DNA from: an uncultured Pelagibacteraceae bacterium | Lineage (GTDB): Bacteria; Pseudomonadota; Alphaproteobacteria; Pelagibacterales; Pelagibacteraceae | Length of the DNA stretch: 64,000 nt | Reading direction: 5' to 3' | NCBI GenBank assembly: GCA_902599495.1 | Contig: CACKFY010000004.1 | Coordinates: 23,970 to 87,969 of the forward strand | The notes under the pieces: model-generated | Databases searched by the model: none | The model's input: only the letters and a program-made list of their open reading frames with translations | What the model was told of the DNA's origin: nothing | Shown: positions 1 through 8,660 of the stretch, one piece after another | How the letters are laid out: every line of letters starts with the position of its first letter | How positions within the stretch are numbered: the first letter of the stretch is position 1 | Translations under genes and position numbers: made by a program

Positions 1-644
1 TTTATAAATTGAGCTTTTAACCAAATTAATGTTTTAGCATCATACCAGATATCGGTATTTAATTTTTTATTATCTGGAAGTGTCTCATCAGAAGATAAAA
101 ATTTAAAATGCAATGCTTCATATGTTTTATTGTTTATTTGTATGTTTTTTTTTCCCAAAAATACTACTTTCTGTTCAATAATTCTTCCCGATATAGCGCT
201 TATTTGTGCTTTGGCTTTAACTATTTCATGATTCCACCAAGTTCCAACCATAAAGTTTATATCTGCATCACCTTTAAAAGATGATCCATCAATATAAAGA
301 TTATTTTTTTCTTTATTTAAGGTAATTTTAACGTATTTATTTTTTTTATTTTGTAAAGTTGAAGATTCAAATGATTGAAACACTCCTTTTTGGTATTTTT
401 CAGTGCTTTCAGCAAAATATTTATATAAGTCTATCCCAAGTTTAGTTATTTTAAAATTTACAACACTTTTCACAGTTAAATTGTCGCCATTTTTGACAAA
501 ATCATATTTATGAGAACCTATTAGATCATTATTTCTAAATAAGTCGTATTCTAAATATTCAACATTAGAGTAATGTTGTAGGTGACTAAATGAATTAACG
601 TTTAAAAAAAAGTATAAAATAATTGAAAGTGTAATTTTTTTCAT
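1..644 (-). CDS. DUF6134-like secreted protein, partial (C-terminus off the window)
   Basis: I translated this by hand; it is missing from the ORF track because it runs off the left edge. It starts at 644 with MKKITLSIILYFF, a basic then hydrophobic signal peptide, and stays open for 214 codons. The mature part has a segment with DLIGSHKYDF near residue 40, a GTWWNHE stretch near residue 142 and a DIWYD motif near the cut end. That pattern resembles DUF6134-type alphaproteobacterial proteins (roughly: residue, dGxxIGxH, FWxxxL, xxxWYD), a family of unknown function. It is probably periplasmic. Its start codon lies only 12 bp from the divergent cysK start, so the two promoters must overlap or sit inside the opposite gene. 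The family name is from memory of the motif pattern and should be treated as moderate. Confidence 0.6.
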   Translation of the reverse strand, partial: MKKITLSIILYFFLNVNSFSHLQHYSNVEYLEYDLFRNNDLIGSHKYDFVKNGDNLTVKSVVNFKITKLGIDLYKYFAESTEKYQKGVFQSFESSTLQNKKNKYVKITLNKEKNNLYIDGSSFKGDADINFMVGTWWNHEIVKAKAQISAISGRIIEQKVVFLGKKNIQINNKTYEALHFKFLSSDETLPDNKKLNTDIWYDAKTLIWLKAQFI

Positions 645-656
645 ATAATTTTTAAT

Positions 657-1652
657 ATGGAAACAACAAATATATTAAATCAAATTGGTAATACACCATT
701 AATCAAATTAAAACAAGTTTCTGAATTAACAGATTGTAATATTTATGGTAAGGCCGAATATTTTAATCCAGGTGAGTCCGTAAAAGATCGTGCTGCACTC
801 TATATTGTAAAAGATGCTTTTAAAAAGAAAAAAATTGAAAAAGGTGGAATTATAGTGGAAGGAACCGCAGGAAATACTGGGATAGGTCTAGCAGTCGTTT
901 GTAGAGAATATAACTTAGGTTTAAAAATTGTAATACCTAAAACACAGTCTATAGAAAAAAAAGAAATATTAAAAAAACTAGGGGCTGAATTAATTGAAGT
1001 CGATGCTGTACCTTACTCAAATCCCAATAATTATATCAAACAATCAAAAATGATTGCGGAAGAATTATCCAGAAAACATAATTTTGGAGTTGTTTGGGGT
1101 AATCAGTTTGACAATATAATTAATACTGAAGCACATATTGAAACTACAGCAAATGAGATATGGTCTCAAACGGCTGGTAAAGTAGATGGTTTTACTTGTG
1201 CTGTAGGGACAGGAGGAACTTTGGCGGGTGTTTCAATTGGTTTAAAGAGTAAAAATAAAAATATTAAAATTGCACTTTCTGATCCTATGGGTTCATCTTT
1301 GTATTCATATATAAAAAATAATAAATTAGAAAGTAAGGGAAATTCAATTACTGAAGGAATTGGCACTGCAAGAATTACTAAAAATTTTGAAAAGGCTATT
1401 ATCGATGAAGCTTTTCAAACAGATGACACTGTTGCTTTAAAAATTATTTATGATTTAATAGAACAACAAAATATTATTCTTGGTGGCTCATCTGGTATTA
1501 ACATTGCTGGAGCAGTAAAACTTGCAAAAAAACTTGGAAAAGGAAAAACAATTATTACTATACTGTGTGATGATGGTAGACGCTATGCAAGTAAAATTTT
1601 TAACAAAGATTTTTTAAAAAGTAAAAATTTACCTATACCAAAGTGGTTATAA
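657..1652 (+). CDS. cysK: Cysteine synthase (O-acetylserine sulfhydrylase), PLP-dependent
   Basis: Makes L-cysteine from O-acetyl-L-serine and sulfide in the cytoplasm. The 331-aa protein is a fold type II PLP enzyme: NTPLIKL near residue 12, the PLP lysine in SVKDRAAL (Lys43), the substrate loop GTAGNTG (69-75) and the phosphate-binding GTGGTLAG loop near 184. The loop reads TAGNTG rather than the TSGNTG of E. coli CysK, a variant common in the longer alphaproteobacterial CysK/CysK2 group. I kept the ATG at 657; there is no room for a longer form because the divergent gene starts at 644. Its 3' end overlaps the convergent aapP stop by 6 bp. A cystathionine beta-synthase-like role is less likely because there is no extra domain. 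Confidence 0.9.
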   Translation: METTNILNQIGNTPLIKLKQVSELTDCNIYGKAEYFNPGESVKDRAALYIVKDAFKKKKIEKGGIIVEGTAGNTGIGLAVVCREYNLGLKIVIPKTQSIEKKEILKKLGAELIEVDAVPYSNPNNYIKQSKMIAEELSRKHNFGVVWGNQFDNIINTEAHIETTANEIWSQTAGKVDGFTCAVGTGGTLAGVSIGLKSKNKNIKIALSDPMGSSLYSYIKNNKLESKGNSITEGIGTARITKNFEKAIIDEAFQTDDTVALKIIYDLIEQQNIILGGSSGINIAGAVKLAKKLGKGKTIITILCDDGRRYASKIFNKDFLKSKNLPIPKWL

Positions 1653-2378
1653 AATTTGGCTTAAAAATAACTTAGTTCTATCAGATTTAGGATTTTCGAA
1701 AAATTCTTTCGTTTTAGCTTTTTCAACAATTTTACCTTCATCCATAAAAATCATATTGTCAGCAACTTCTTTTGCGAATCCCATTTCGTGTGTTACAACA
1801 ATCATGGTCATCCCTGCTTTAGCAAGATCAACCATTGCATCTAAAACTTCTTTGATCATTTCTGGATCAAGTGCTGAAGTGGGTTCATCAAAAAGCATAA
1901 TCTTTGGCTCCATACATAACGCTCGTGCTAATGCTGATCTTTGTTGTTGACCGCCGGATAACTGTCCTGGAAATTTTTTAGCTTGATCAGCAATTTGAAC
2001 TCTTTCTAAGTTTTTCATTGCTAATGCTTCAGCATCTTTTTTTGGCATTTTTTTAACCCATATAGGCGCCAAGGTACAATTATCTAAGATTGATAAGTGA
2101 GGAAATAAATTAAATTGCTGAAACACCATTCCTACTTCAGCTCGAATTTTTTCTAAGTCTTTAGTATTTTCGGAAATTTCTTTACCATCAACTATTATTT
2201 GACCATCTTGATGCTCCTCTAATCTGTTGATGCATCGAATTAAAGTAGACTTTCCTGAACCAGAGGGTCCACAAATTACTATTTTCTCTTGTTGATTTAC
2301 TTCAAGGTTTATATCTTTTAAAGCTTGAAACTTATCAAACCATTTATTTACATTTTTTAATTCAATTATTTTACTCAT
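1647..2378 (-). CDS. aapP: General L-amino acid ABC transporter, ATP-binding protein
   Basis: ATPase that energises polar amino-acid uptake with AapQ and AapM. At 243 aa it has the usual family length. Walker [10 protein letters not shown] lies at residues 37-45, the signature LSGGQQQR near 140, Walker B IMLFDEP near 165 and the H-loop in VTHEMGF near 200, so every catalytic motif is intact. It is the last gene of the minus-strand aapJQMP set and its start directly abuts the aapM stop, which suggests translational coupling. The AapP name rather than GlnQ rests on the two long permeases and the AapJ-type binding protein upstream. Confidence 0.92.
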   Translation of the reverse strand: MSKIIELKNVNKWFDKFQALKDINLEVNQQEKIVICGPSGSGKSTLIRCINRLEEHQDGQIIVDGKEISENTKDLEKIRAEVGMVFQQFNLFPHLSILDNCTLAPIWVKKMPKKDAEALAMKNLERVQIADQAKKFPGQLSGGQQQRSALARALCMEPKIMLFDEPTSALDPEMIKEVLDAMVDLAKAGMTMIVVTHEMGFAKEVADNMIFMDEGKIVEKAKTKEFFENPKSDRTKLFLSQIL

Positions 2379-3635
2379 TTATCTTTCTGTTTTTAGTTTT
2401 TTTTCTAAATTTTGACTATATCTACTCATAACATAACATATTACCCAAAATACTAAACCAGCAAATACATAGCCTTCCATGGCCATTCCAAGCCATTTTG
2501 GATTAGTTTTTGCTAAATTTACCATTCCAGCAAGCTCTAAAAGTCCAACAACAAAAATTAGTGGCGTATCTTTTACCAATGCCAAAAATGTATTGGCTAT
2601 TCCTGGAATTACTAATTTAAGAGCTTGAGGTAAAATTATTAAAAAATGCATTCTCCAATAACCCATGCCTAGCGATTTAGCTGCCTCGTATTGACCTTTA
2701 GGTAAAGCCTGTAACCCTCCTCTGACTACTTCAGCCATATAAGCTGCCTCGAATAAAGTTATAGCAATTAAAACTCTTATTAATTTATCTACATAAGTTC
2801 CGTCTGGTAAAAACATTGGAAACATTACTGCTGACATGAATAATACTGTAATCAAAGGAACACCTCTCCATAGCTCAATAAATCCTATGGAGGTGTATCT
2901 TATAGCAGGTAGCTTGGACCTTCTCCCTAATGCTAAAATAGTCCCTATAGGAAAACAAAGTATTAAAGCAAATGCTGAAACTATGAATGTTAATGAAAGT
3001 CCACCCCAAGCACCAGTTTCAACATATTTTAGACCAAAATCTCCACCAGATATAAGTTTAAGACCAATTATTGGATATACGAATAATAAGAAGATAATAA
3101 TATATTTTTTATATCTTTGAGGAACGAAAAATGAAGCTCCGACTAGTAAAAATAGTGTTAAAAAAGCAGTATTTATCCGCCATTGTTCTGTATCAGGATA
3201 AAGTCCATAAACAAATCTATTTAACCAAACTTTGATAAATACCCAGCATGCACCACCACTAGTGCAATCTTCTTTTGTATTACCTGCAAAATTAGCATCA
3301 AATACAAACCAATTTAATAAAGGCGGGATATATTTTATAAGAGCAAATATTACAAGAAGCGTTAATAGTGCGTTAAAATTTGATGAGTTAAAATTAGTAT
3401 TAACTTTATCAAGTAGTTTATTTCCACTAAATTCAATTCTTATTAAATAAAGGCCAAATAATCCAAACAATAATGGAGTAAGATAACTTATTTTATCGGG
3501 TAAGAATGCAGTTATGTTTGTGCTAAAAAAAGAACTGAAAATAATATCTATAAAGCCTATTAAAATAAGGGTGCCTCCAATAGCAATGAAAGAATTCAGA
3601 TTTTTTTTGTCAGATTTAAGTATTGATAAATTCAT
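2379..3635 (-). CDS. aapM: General L-amino acid ABC transporter, permease
   Basis: Inner-membrane permease half of the Aap amino-acid importer. The 418-aa protein is much longer than ordinary HisM/GlnP permeases (about 220-250 aa), as expected for AapM, with extra N-terminal membrane segments and a periplasmic region containing two cysteines around CTSGGACW. The C-terminal binding-protein-dependent transport domain carries the EAA loop EAAKSLGMGYWRMHF that docks on AapP. Its start at 3635 overlaps the aapQ stop by one base, and its stop touches aapP, so the three genes look co-translated. Confidence 0.9.
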   Translation of the reverse strand: MNLSILKSDKKNLNSFIAIGGTLILIGFIDIIFSSFFSTNITAFLPDKISYLTPLLFGLFGLYLIRIEFSGNKLLDKVNTNFNSSNFNALLTLLVIFALIKYIPPLLNWFVFDANFAGNTKEDCTSGGACWVFIKVWLNRFVYGLYPDTEQWRINTAFLTLFLLVGASFFVPQRYKKYIIIFLLFVYPIIGLKLISGGDFGLKYVETGAWGGLSLTFIVSAFALILCFPIGTILALGRRSKLPAIRYTSIGFIELWRGVPLITVLFMSAVMFPMFLPDGTYVDKLIRVLIAITLFEAAYMAEVVRGGLQALPKGQYEAAKSLGMGYWRMHFLIILPQALKLVIPGIANTFLALVKDTPLIFVVGLLELAGMVNLAKTNPKWLGMAMEGYVFAGLVFWVICYVMSRYSQNLEKKLKTER

Positions 3636-4813
3636 TATTTTTCCTTTATAGCCATTTTTTTGTTATACCAATTCATAAATACTGAAATAGAGAGACTTAA
3701 AGATAAATATGTGAGCATTGTTATTGAAATAATTTCGATCGCTCGGCCAGTTTGCATTAGGGCAGTTCCCGCAAATACTAAAACAATATCTGGATATGCA
3801 ATAGCAGCAGCTAAGGATGAATTTTTTGTTAAATTTAAATATTGGTTAGTAGTAGGTGGAATTATAATTCTTAAAGCTTGTGGCATAACTACAAGTTTTA
3901 AGATTTGTCCTTTTGTTAAACCAATTGAAGCAGCGGCCTCTTTCTGTCCCTTGCTAACACCTAATATACCTGCTCTGACATTCTCAGCAATAAAAGTTGC
4001 GGTGTACATTGATAAAGCTAATGCTAACGAAATTAATTCAGGGATAATACTTACCCCACCTCGATATACATAAACGGTCTTGGATAATTGAGTTAATACA
4101 GGAATTTCAAATGATAAACTTACTCCACCAATTAAAAATGATAAAAGTGGCAAACCAATAATTAATAAAATTGATATATACAAAGTTGGAATTTGTTTTC
4201 CAAATTTATCTCTTTGCTTTTGCGCATATTTACCTAAAAAGTAAATTAGAATAAATGAAAATACTATAGAGTATAAAAATATAGAAAAGTTAGTCCAAAC
4301 AAATTTTGGAACATACCAACCTTTTACATTCAAAAAGCTAATATCGTAAAAATTGATAGAGTCTACAGTCAAAGGTAAGGCTCTTAAAGCGGCGAAGTAC
4401 CAGAAAAAAATTTGAAGAATTAGAGGTATATTTCTAAATATTTCCACATACCATTCTGCTGATTTAGCTACTAAATAATTTTGAGATAGTCTTGCTATAC
4501 CAATTGTTACTCCTAAAATTGTAGCAAAGAAAATTCCAATTACAGAAACTAAAATTGTGTTTAAAAGACCAACCAAAAATGCCCTGGCATACGTATGTGA
4601 TCCATCATAGTCTATGAGTGAAAAAGTTATATCAAAGGAAGACTCTTGAGATAAAAAACCAAATCCAAATGAAATTCCTCTGTTGCCCATATTGCTTTGG
4701 GCATTAATAGTAAAATAAATTACAACTAAAATTAAAAATAAAACTGTTAAAATTTGCGGAATTAAATCTTTGTTTTTATTGCTTAAATTTAATTTAAGAT
4801 TTTTAAAATTCAT
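3635..4813 (-). CDS. aapQ: General L-amino acid ABC transporter, permease
   Basis: Second inner-membrane permease of the Aap system, 392 aa. One N-terminal transmembrane helix is followed by a periplasmic loop, more helices and a C-terminal permease domain with EAA loop EAAASIGLTKGQILK. The extended length separates AapQ/AapM from single-domain GltJ/K-type permeases. It lies 59 bp downstream of aapJ, and that gap holds an intrinsic-terminator-like hairpin (see 4829-4858), so it is probably expressed at a lower level than the binding protein. Confidence 0.9.
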   Translation of the reverse strand: MNFKNLKLNLSNKNKDLIPQILTVLFLILVVIYFTINAQSNMGNRGISFGFGFLSQESSFDITFSLIDYDGSHTYARAFLVGLLNTILVSVIGIFFATILGVTIGIARLSQNYLVAKSAEWYVEIFRNIPLILQIFFWYFAALRALPLTVDSINFYDISFLNVKGWYVPKFVWTNFSIFLYSIVFSFILIYFLGKYAQKQRDKFGKQIPTLYISILLIIGLPLLSFLIGGVSLSFEIPVLTQLSKTVYVYRGGVSIIPELISLALALSMYTATFIAENVRAGILGVSKGQKEAAASIGLTKGQILKLVVMPQALRIIIPPTTNQYLNLTKNSSLAAAIAYPDIVLVFAGTALMQTGRAIEIISITMLTYLSLSLSISVFMNWYNKKMAIKEK

Positions 4814-4828
4814 TTTATGCAGAATAAA

Positions 4829-4858
4829 AAAAAGGGCCAGATAAATCCAGCCCTTTTT
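4829..4858 (-). terminator. Intra-operon terminator/attenuator hairpin after aapJ
   Basis: On the minus strand the transcript reads a 9-bp perfect stem (AAAAAGGGC / GCCCTTTTT), a 12-nt loop, then a run of eight U. It sits between the aapJ stop and the aapQ start. This is the classic way to give a surplus of binding protein over permease: most transcripts stop here and some read through. Confidence 0.8.
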
Positions 4859-4872
4859 AATTTAATTAGCAA

Positions 4873-5919
4873 TTATCTTGCTGGTGGTACATAAAGAATT
4901 CCACCTTTTGTCCATAACTCATTTGGACCTCTATTAGGTAAAATTCCAGTGTCCGCTATGTGTTTTTTATAGCTTTCACCGTAGTTTCCAACTTGCTCGA
5001 TAATTCTTAAGCTCCAATCATTGTCTAAACCGAAAGCTGCACCTAATTCACCCTCAGCACCAACTAATCTTTTAATAGCTGGATTATCAGAGTCTTTTAA
5101 GCTTGAAGCGTTTGATGAATTAACACCGTATTCTTCTGCTTCGATCATAGTGTTTAGAGACCATCTAACAATATCTTCCCACACAGAGTCACCTTGTCTT
5201 ACAACAGGTCCTAATGGTTCTTTTGAAATTGTTTCTGGTAATACTTTATGCTCATCTGGGTTACTCAACTTAGTTCTTTGAGCAGCTAATCCAGATTTAT
5301 CTGTAGTATAAGTATCACATCTTCCAGCATCATAAGCTTGAACAACTTCGTCTGCTTTTTCAAACGCAATTGGTTCATACTTGATGTTTTTAGAATTGAA
5401 GAAGTCTCTCATGTTAAGCTCAGTAGTTGTACCTGTGTTTGTACAAGCAGAAATACCGTCTCTGAAATCATTTACAGAATTGATCCCAGATGCTTTTCTA
5501 ACCATGAAACCTTGACCATCATAAAAATTTACACCAACAAATGTTAATCCAATGTCAGCGTCTCTTGATAATGTCCAAGTTGTGTTACGTGCAAGTACGT
5601 CGATTTCACCTGAAGTTAATGCAGTAAATCTCTCTTTTGCACTTAATGGAGTATATTTAACTTTGTCAGCATCGCCTAATACAGCAGCTGCAACAGCTCT
5701 ACATACGTCCACATCTATGCCGGTCCAGTTTCCTGCTTCGTCAGCATTTGAAAATCCTGGAAGTCCTTGTGAAACTCCACATTTTACAAAACCAGCTTTC
5801 TTAGTGTTGTCTAAAGTCTTAGATTTTTTAGAACCAGCACCGCCTCCACCTTGGCCACAAGCCACAAGTAATAGAGATGCAAATCCAACCAAAATCCAAG
5901 TTTTAATTGATTTAATCAT
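4873..5919 (-). CDS. aapJ: General L-amino acid ABC transporter, substrate-binding lipoprotein
   Basis: Captures polar L-amino acids in the periplasm and delivers them to AapQMP. The 348-aa protein has the SBP family 3 fold with the early motif GVSQGLPGFS, then GIDVDVCRAVAAA and a LTSGEIDVLARNTTWT stretch. The N-terminus ends in LLLVAC followed by a Gly-rich linker, a textbook lipobox with Cys21 as the lipidation site, so this AapJ is predicted to be a lipoprotein; many Gram-negative SBPs are soluble. A GAGGATA Shine-Dalgarno precedes the start at 5919. It is the first gene of the operon and has a strong hairpin after its stop. Confidence 0.92.
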   Translation of the reverse strand: MIKSIKTWILVGFASLLLVACGQGGGGAGSKKSKTLDNTKKAGFVKCGVSQGLPGFSNADEAGNWTGIDVDVCRAVAAAVLGDADKVKYTPLSAKERFTALTSGEIDVLARNTTWTLSRDADIGLTFVGVNFYDGQGFMVRKASGINSVNDFRDGISACTNTGTTTELNMRDFFNSKNIKYEPIAFEKADEVVQAYDAGRCDTYTTDKSGLAAQRTKLSNPDEHKVLPETISKEPLGPVVRQGDSVWEDIVRWSLNTMIEAEEYGVNSSNASSLKDSDNPAIKRLVGAEGELGAAFGLDNDWSLRIIEQVGNYGESYKKHIADTGILPNRGPNELWTKGGILYVPPAR

Positions 5920-6098
5920 ATTTATGATATCCTCATTTTATTGTTAACAATATTTTGAAATTTAAATTTCAAAGATCAAATTATGTATAATCTATTACTT
6001 AATTTCAATCTGATTAAATAACCACAATATATAGACCATATATAATTTAAATACTAAATATACCAATATACACCTCTTTAATTAGACATGTTCTAAGA

Positions 6099-6104
6099 TA
6101 TAAT
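6099..6104 (+). promoter_or_regulatory. -10 element giving a probably leaderless tautomerase mRNA
   Basis: A perfect TATAAT ends 5 nt before the ATG at 6110, so the expected transcription start falls on or next to the start codon. No Shine-Dalgarno could fit. The -35 is weak. The short distance is seen directly; leaderless translation is inference. Confidence 0.4.
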
Positions 6105-6109
6105 TTATC

Positions 6110-6550
6110 ATGCCAACTTACTTTGTAAATTCATCAAATATTAAACTTTCAAAAATAGTAAAAGAAAAATTAGCAAAACAAATAACAAAAATTCATAACA
6201 AAACTACTGGGGCAAATAAATATTTTGCTCAAGTAATTTTTAATGACACAAAAAAAGGAAGCCATTTCATGGGCGGAAAAATAGTCACTAAATCTGAAAT
6301 TTTTATATATGGTCACATTAGATCAGGTAGAACCTCGAAAGTTAAAAATAAATTAATCAAAGGTTTAAGAGAAATAATTAAGGAAAATACAAAATTAGAA
6401 AAAGATAATATTTGGGTATATTTGTTGGATTTAAAGCCTAATCAAATGATAGAGTACGGCGAAATACTACCAAAATCTGGTGGTGAAAAAAAATGGTTTA
6501 AAAATTTACCAACAAAGTTAAAGATAAGATTAAATAAGATTGATAACTAA
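6110..6550 (+). CDS. Tautomerase-superfamily protein, cis-3-chloroacrylate dehalogenase (cis-CaaD)-like
   Basis: A 146-aa protein starting MPTYFV, so Pro1 is exposed once Met is removed, as in all tautomerase-superfamily enzymes. Numbered from that Pro, His28, Arg70, Arg73, Tyr103 and Glu114 are all present: the full six-residue catalytic set known for cis-CaaD, at the same numbering. The motifs FAQVIFND, GRTSKVK and WVYLLDLKPNQMIEYG run parallel to that family. The true reaction is unknown: the family member Cg10062 has the same six residues yet is a poor dehalogenase, so a hydratase or decarboxylase on a C3-C4 unsaturated acid is as likely. It stands alone on the plus strand, convergent with trmB. 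Confidence 0.8.
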   Translation: MPTYFVNSSNIKLSKIVKEKLAKQITKIHNKTTGANKYFAQVIFNDTKKGSHFMGGKIVTKSEIFIYGHIRSGRTSKVKNKLIKGLREIIKENTKLEKDNIWVYLLDLKPNQMIEYGEILPKSGGEKKWFKNLPTKLKIRLNKIDN

Positions 6551-7167
6551 TTTTTGGAAAACAAAAGCGAATTTATCTTATTTCCTTTTTTTTCTGCTTT
6601 CAGATAGAACTTAGTTTTAATTGTAACTATTTTATTAATTTTTTTTACCTTAATATTTGAAAATTTTTTTATAATAGTCTTAACATTCATGAAATAATCT
6701 AAATTGTCTGTGCTAAAAAAAACTTTTCCTTTTTTTTTTAAAATCGCAAAGATTGTCTTTAAAAACTCTTCATTTATAATACGTCTTTTCTTATGTCTTT
6801 TTTTGGGCCATGGGTCAGGAAATAAAACATATATTATATCAAAACGAAGTTTGTTAAATTTATTGATAAATTTTTGAAACACATAGGGATAAAGATAAAT
6901 GTTTTGTATATTGTTATTAATACAATAATCTGAAACATTTACCATTCCATTCTTAAAAGGATCTACACCAATTATATTTTTTTTTATATTTTTTTTGGAT
7001 AAATAAATAAGGTTTTCACCCATTCCAATACCAATTTCTAGAATCAATTTTTTCTTTGAATTTAATCTGTTTATATTCTTTGTTTTTAAATATTTTTTAA
7101 AGCTACTTTCTTTAATTATGGAAATCTTTCTTGATTTAACTCTTCCAAAATAAAGTTTTTTTTTCAT
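6547..7167 (-). CDS. trmB: tRNA (guanine-N7-)-methyltransferase
   Basis: Adds a methyl group from S-adenosylmethionine to G46 of tRNA variable loops. The 206-aa Lys-rich protein has the SAM-binding motif EIGIGMGENL near residue 44 and the diagnostic TrmB block FPDPWPKKRHKKRR near residue 116. The ATG is only 5 nt downstream of the 3' CCA end of tRNA-Arg on the same strand, so after tRNA 3' processing the trmB message would have an almost absent leader. Its 3' end overlaps the convergent tautomerase gene by 4 bp. Confidence 0.92.
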   Translation of the reverse strand: MKKKLYFGRVKSRKISIIKESSFKKYLKTKNINRLNSKKKLILEIGIGMGENLIYLSKKNIKKNIIGVDPFKNGMVNVSDYCINNNIQNIYLYPYVFQKFINKFNKLRFDIIYVLFPDPWPKKRHKKRRIINEEFLKTIFAILKKKGKVFFSTDNLDYFMNVKTIIKKFSNIKVKKINKIVTIKTKFYLKAEKKGNKINSLLFSKN

Positions 7168-7172
7168 TAATG

Positions 7173-7249
7173 TGGCGCGCCCTGAAGGATTCGAACCTAC
7201 GACCCTCGGTTTAGAAAACCGATGCTCTATCCAACTGAGCTAAGGGCGC
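7173..7249 (-). tRNA. tRNA-Arg (anticodon TCT)
   Basis: The minus strand folds as a 77-nt cloverleaf with encoded CCA: acceptor GCGCCCT pairs with AGGGCGC, discriminator G; D-loop AGCTCAGTTGGATAGAGC; anticodon stem CGGTT/AACCG around loop TTCTAAA (anticodon TCT, reads AGA); T-loop GGTTCGAATCC. It begins one nucleotide after the stop codon of the GcvT-like gene and ends 5 nt before trmB, so it is embedded in a protein-coding transcription unit. Confidence 0.95.
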
Positions 7250-7250
7250 T

Positions 7251-8660
7251 CTAAGAGACTTCTCTAGTATTAGCATTAAATGACTGGGTAAATGGAATTT
7301 TAACTACAACAGCATCTACTGCCTTACTTGAGTATTTCTTTGGTAAGTGCACCTTATATTTTTTACCTAAATTACCTATCGGAAAACCTGTTGCACTTAA
7401 ATGTCCTTCATAAGGAACATATCCCATAGCTATATTTTTTCCCTTCTCTGGATGGTACCACGGAGAAGTAATATAACCAACTGGTTTACCTCCATCGCTA
7501 TTAGAGATTAGATAAAAATCATTAGCATAATCGTCTATAGGTTTGCCTCCAAGTTCTAAACCAACCAATTGTAACTTATAGGGTTTATCACCGTTTCTTA
7601 ATTGATCTCTCATTTTTTCTAAAGCTTCTTTACCAATATAATCTGTTTTCTTTTCCCATACACCTTTTCCAGATAAAGAAACTTGATAACCTAAATTACA
7701 TTGAAATGGATTAGTTTCATGATCTAAATCTTGTCCCCATGAAAGAATTCCAGCTTGAATTCGTCTGTGATGAGCTGGCGCAATAACCATAAGTTTATGT
7801 TTTTTTCCTGCTTTTAAGACTGCATTCCACATGTCTTCAGCGTATAAAGTAGCATTTCTTAAATATATTTCATAACCTGCTTCTCCAGAAAAACCTGATT
7901 GTGATATAACGCAACTACGACCACCTATATTTGCTTCTGCTAAACCATAGAAAGGCATATTATCGAAATCAACTTGATCACCTGCTAAATCTTTCATTAG
8001 AGCTTTCGATTTTGGACCTTGAATTTGAACTGGACATGCATCTATTTCATCTATTTCAACATTAAATCTTTTATCTGCGTTTACTCCCTGTAAATAAAGA
8101 CCTATGTCTGAGTCTGATAAGCTAAACCAGAATTCATCATCAGCCACTCTTAACAAAACAGGATCATTTAAAACCCCACCTTTGTAATTACATAAAATTA
8201 CATAACGACCTCTCATTGTTGAGATTTTTGTAGCATCTCTGGTGATTACATAATCAACAAATTTTTCTGCATCTGGTCCTTTTACTCTTATTTGTCTTTC
8301 AACAGCAACGTTCCACATTGTTACATGGTTTTTTATTGCTGCATACTCAACCATTGCTCCACCTTTTTCAGGTCTTACATAACCCCTAGGATGATAAATT
8401 CTATTGTATACAGTAGCTCTCCAGCAACCTGCTTTCATCGACAAGTGCCAATAAGGAGATTTTCTTACTCTTGTAGAGATTAACATCTCAACTTTAGTTG
8501 GTCCGCTTTGTCTGAGATTGTATGGAACTTGTCTATCTGACTGATCGACTGATGTTTCATGTCGGACTTTGTCATAATTAACTTTTTCTGGTTTTAAAGA
8601 TATTAACTTAAATTTTTTCTTTGGTTTATTTTTTTTTACTTTTTTATTTTTCTTTGGCAT
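7251..8660 (-). CDS. GcvT-family tetrahydrofolate-dependent methyl/aminomethyltransferase (demethylase-like)
   Basis: A 469-aa cytoplasmic protein with a highly basic N-terminus (MPKKNKKVKKNKPKKK) and the GcvT fold: the folate-binding region around KGPDAEKFVDYVITRD, then SGFSGEAGYEIY near residue 257, and a C-terminal barrel with GKPVGYITSPWYHP. It is about 100 aa longer than glycine-cleavage GcvT or DmdA (about 370 aa) and close to LigM-type O-demethylases (about 470 aa). No gcvH or gcvP is nearby; the partner is an MTHFR-like gene it overlaps by 17 bp. This suggests transfer of a methyl group from an unknown O-, N- or S-methyl donor to tetrahydrofolate, with the MTHFR oxidising 5-methyl-THF. 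The donor cannot be read from the sequence. Confidence 0.75.
   Translation of the reverse strand: MPKKNKKVKKNKPKKKFKLISLKPEKVNYDKVRHETSVDQSDRQVPYNLRQSGPTKVEMLISTRVRKSPYWHLSMKAGCWRATVYNRIYHPRGYVRPEKGGAMVEYAAIKNHVTMWNVAVERQIRVKGPDAEKFVDYVITRDATKISTMRGRYVILCNYKGGVLNDPVLLRVADDEFWFSLSDSDIGLYLQGVNADKRFNVEIDEIDACPVQIQGPKSKALMKDLAGDQVDFDNMPFYGLAEANIGGRSCVISQSGFSGEAGYEIYLRNATLYAEDMWNAVLKAGKKHKLMVIAPAHHRRIQAGILSWGQDLDHETNPFQCNLGYQVSLSGKGVWEKKTDYIGKEALEKMRDQLRNGDKPYKLQLVGLELGGKPIDDYANDFYLISNSDGGKPVGYITSPWYHPEKGKNIAMGYVPYEGHLSATGFPIGNLGKKYKVHLPKKYSSKAVDAVVVKIPFTQSFNANTREVS

Noticed and set aside
7251-8660. DMSP demethylase DmdA or glycine-cleavage GcvT
   Set aside because: About 100 aa longer than either family and no gcvH/gcvP or DMSP genes nearby; called only as GcvT-family.
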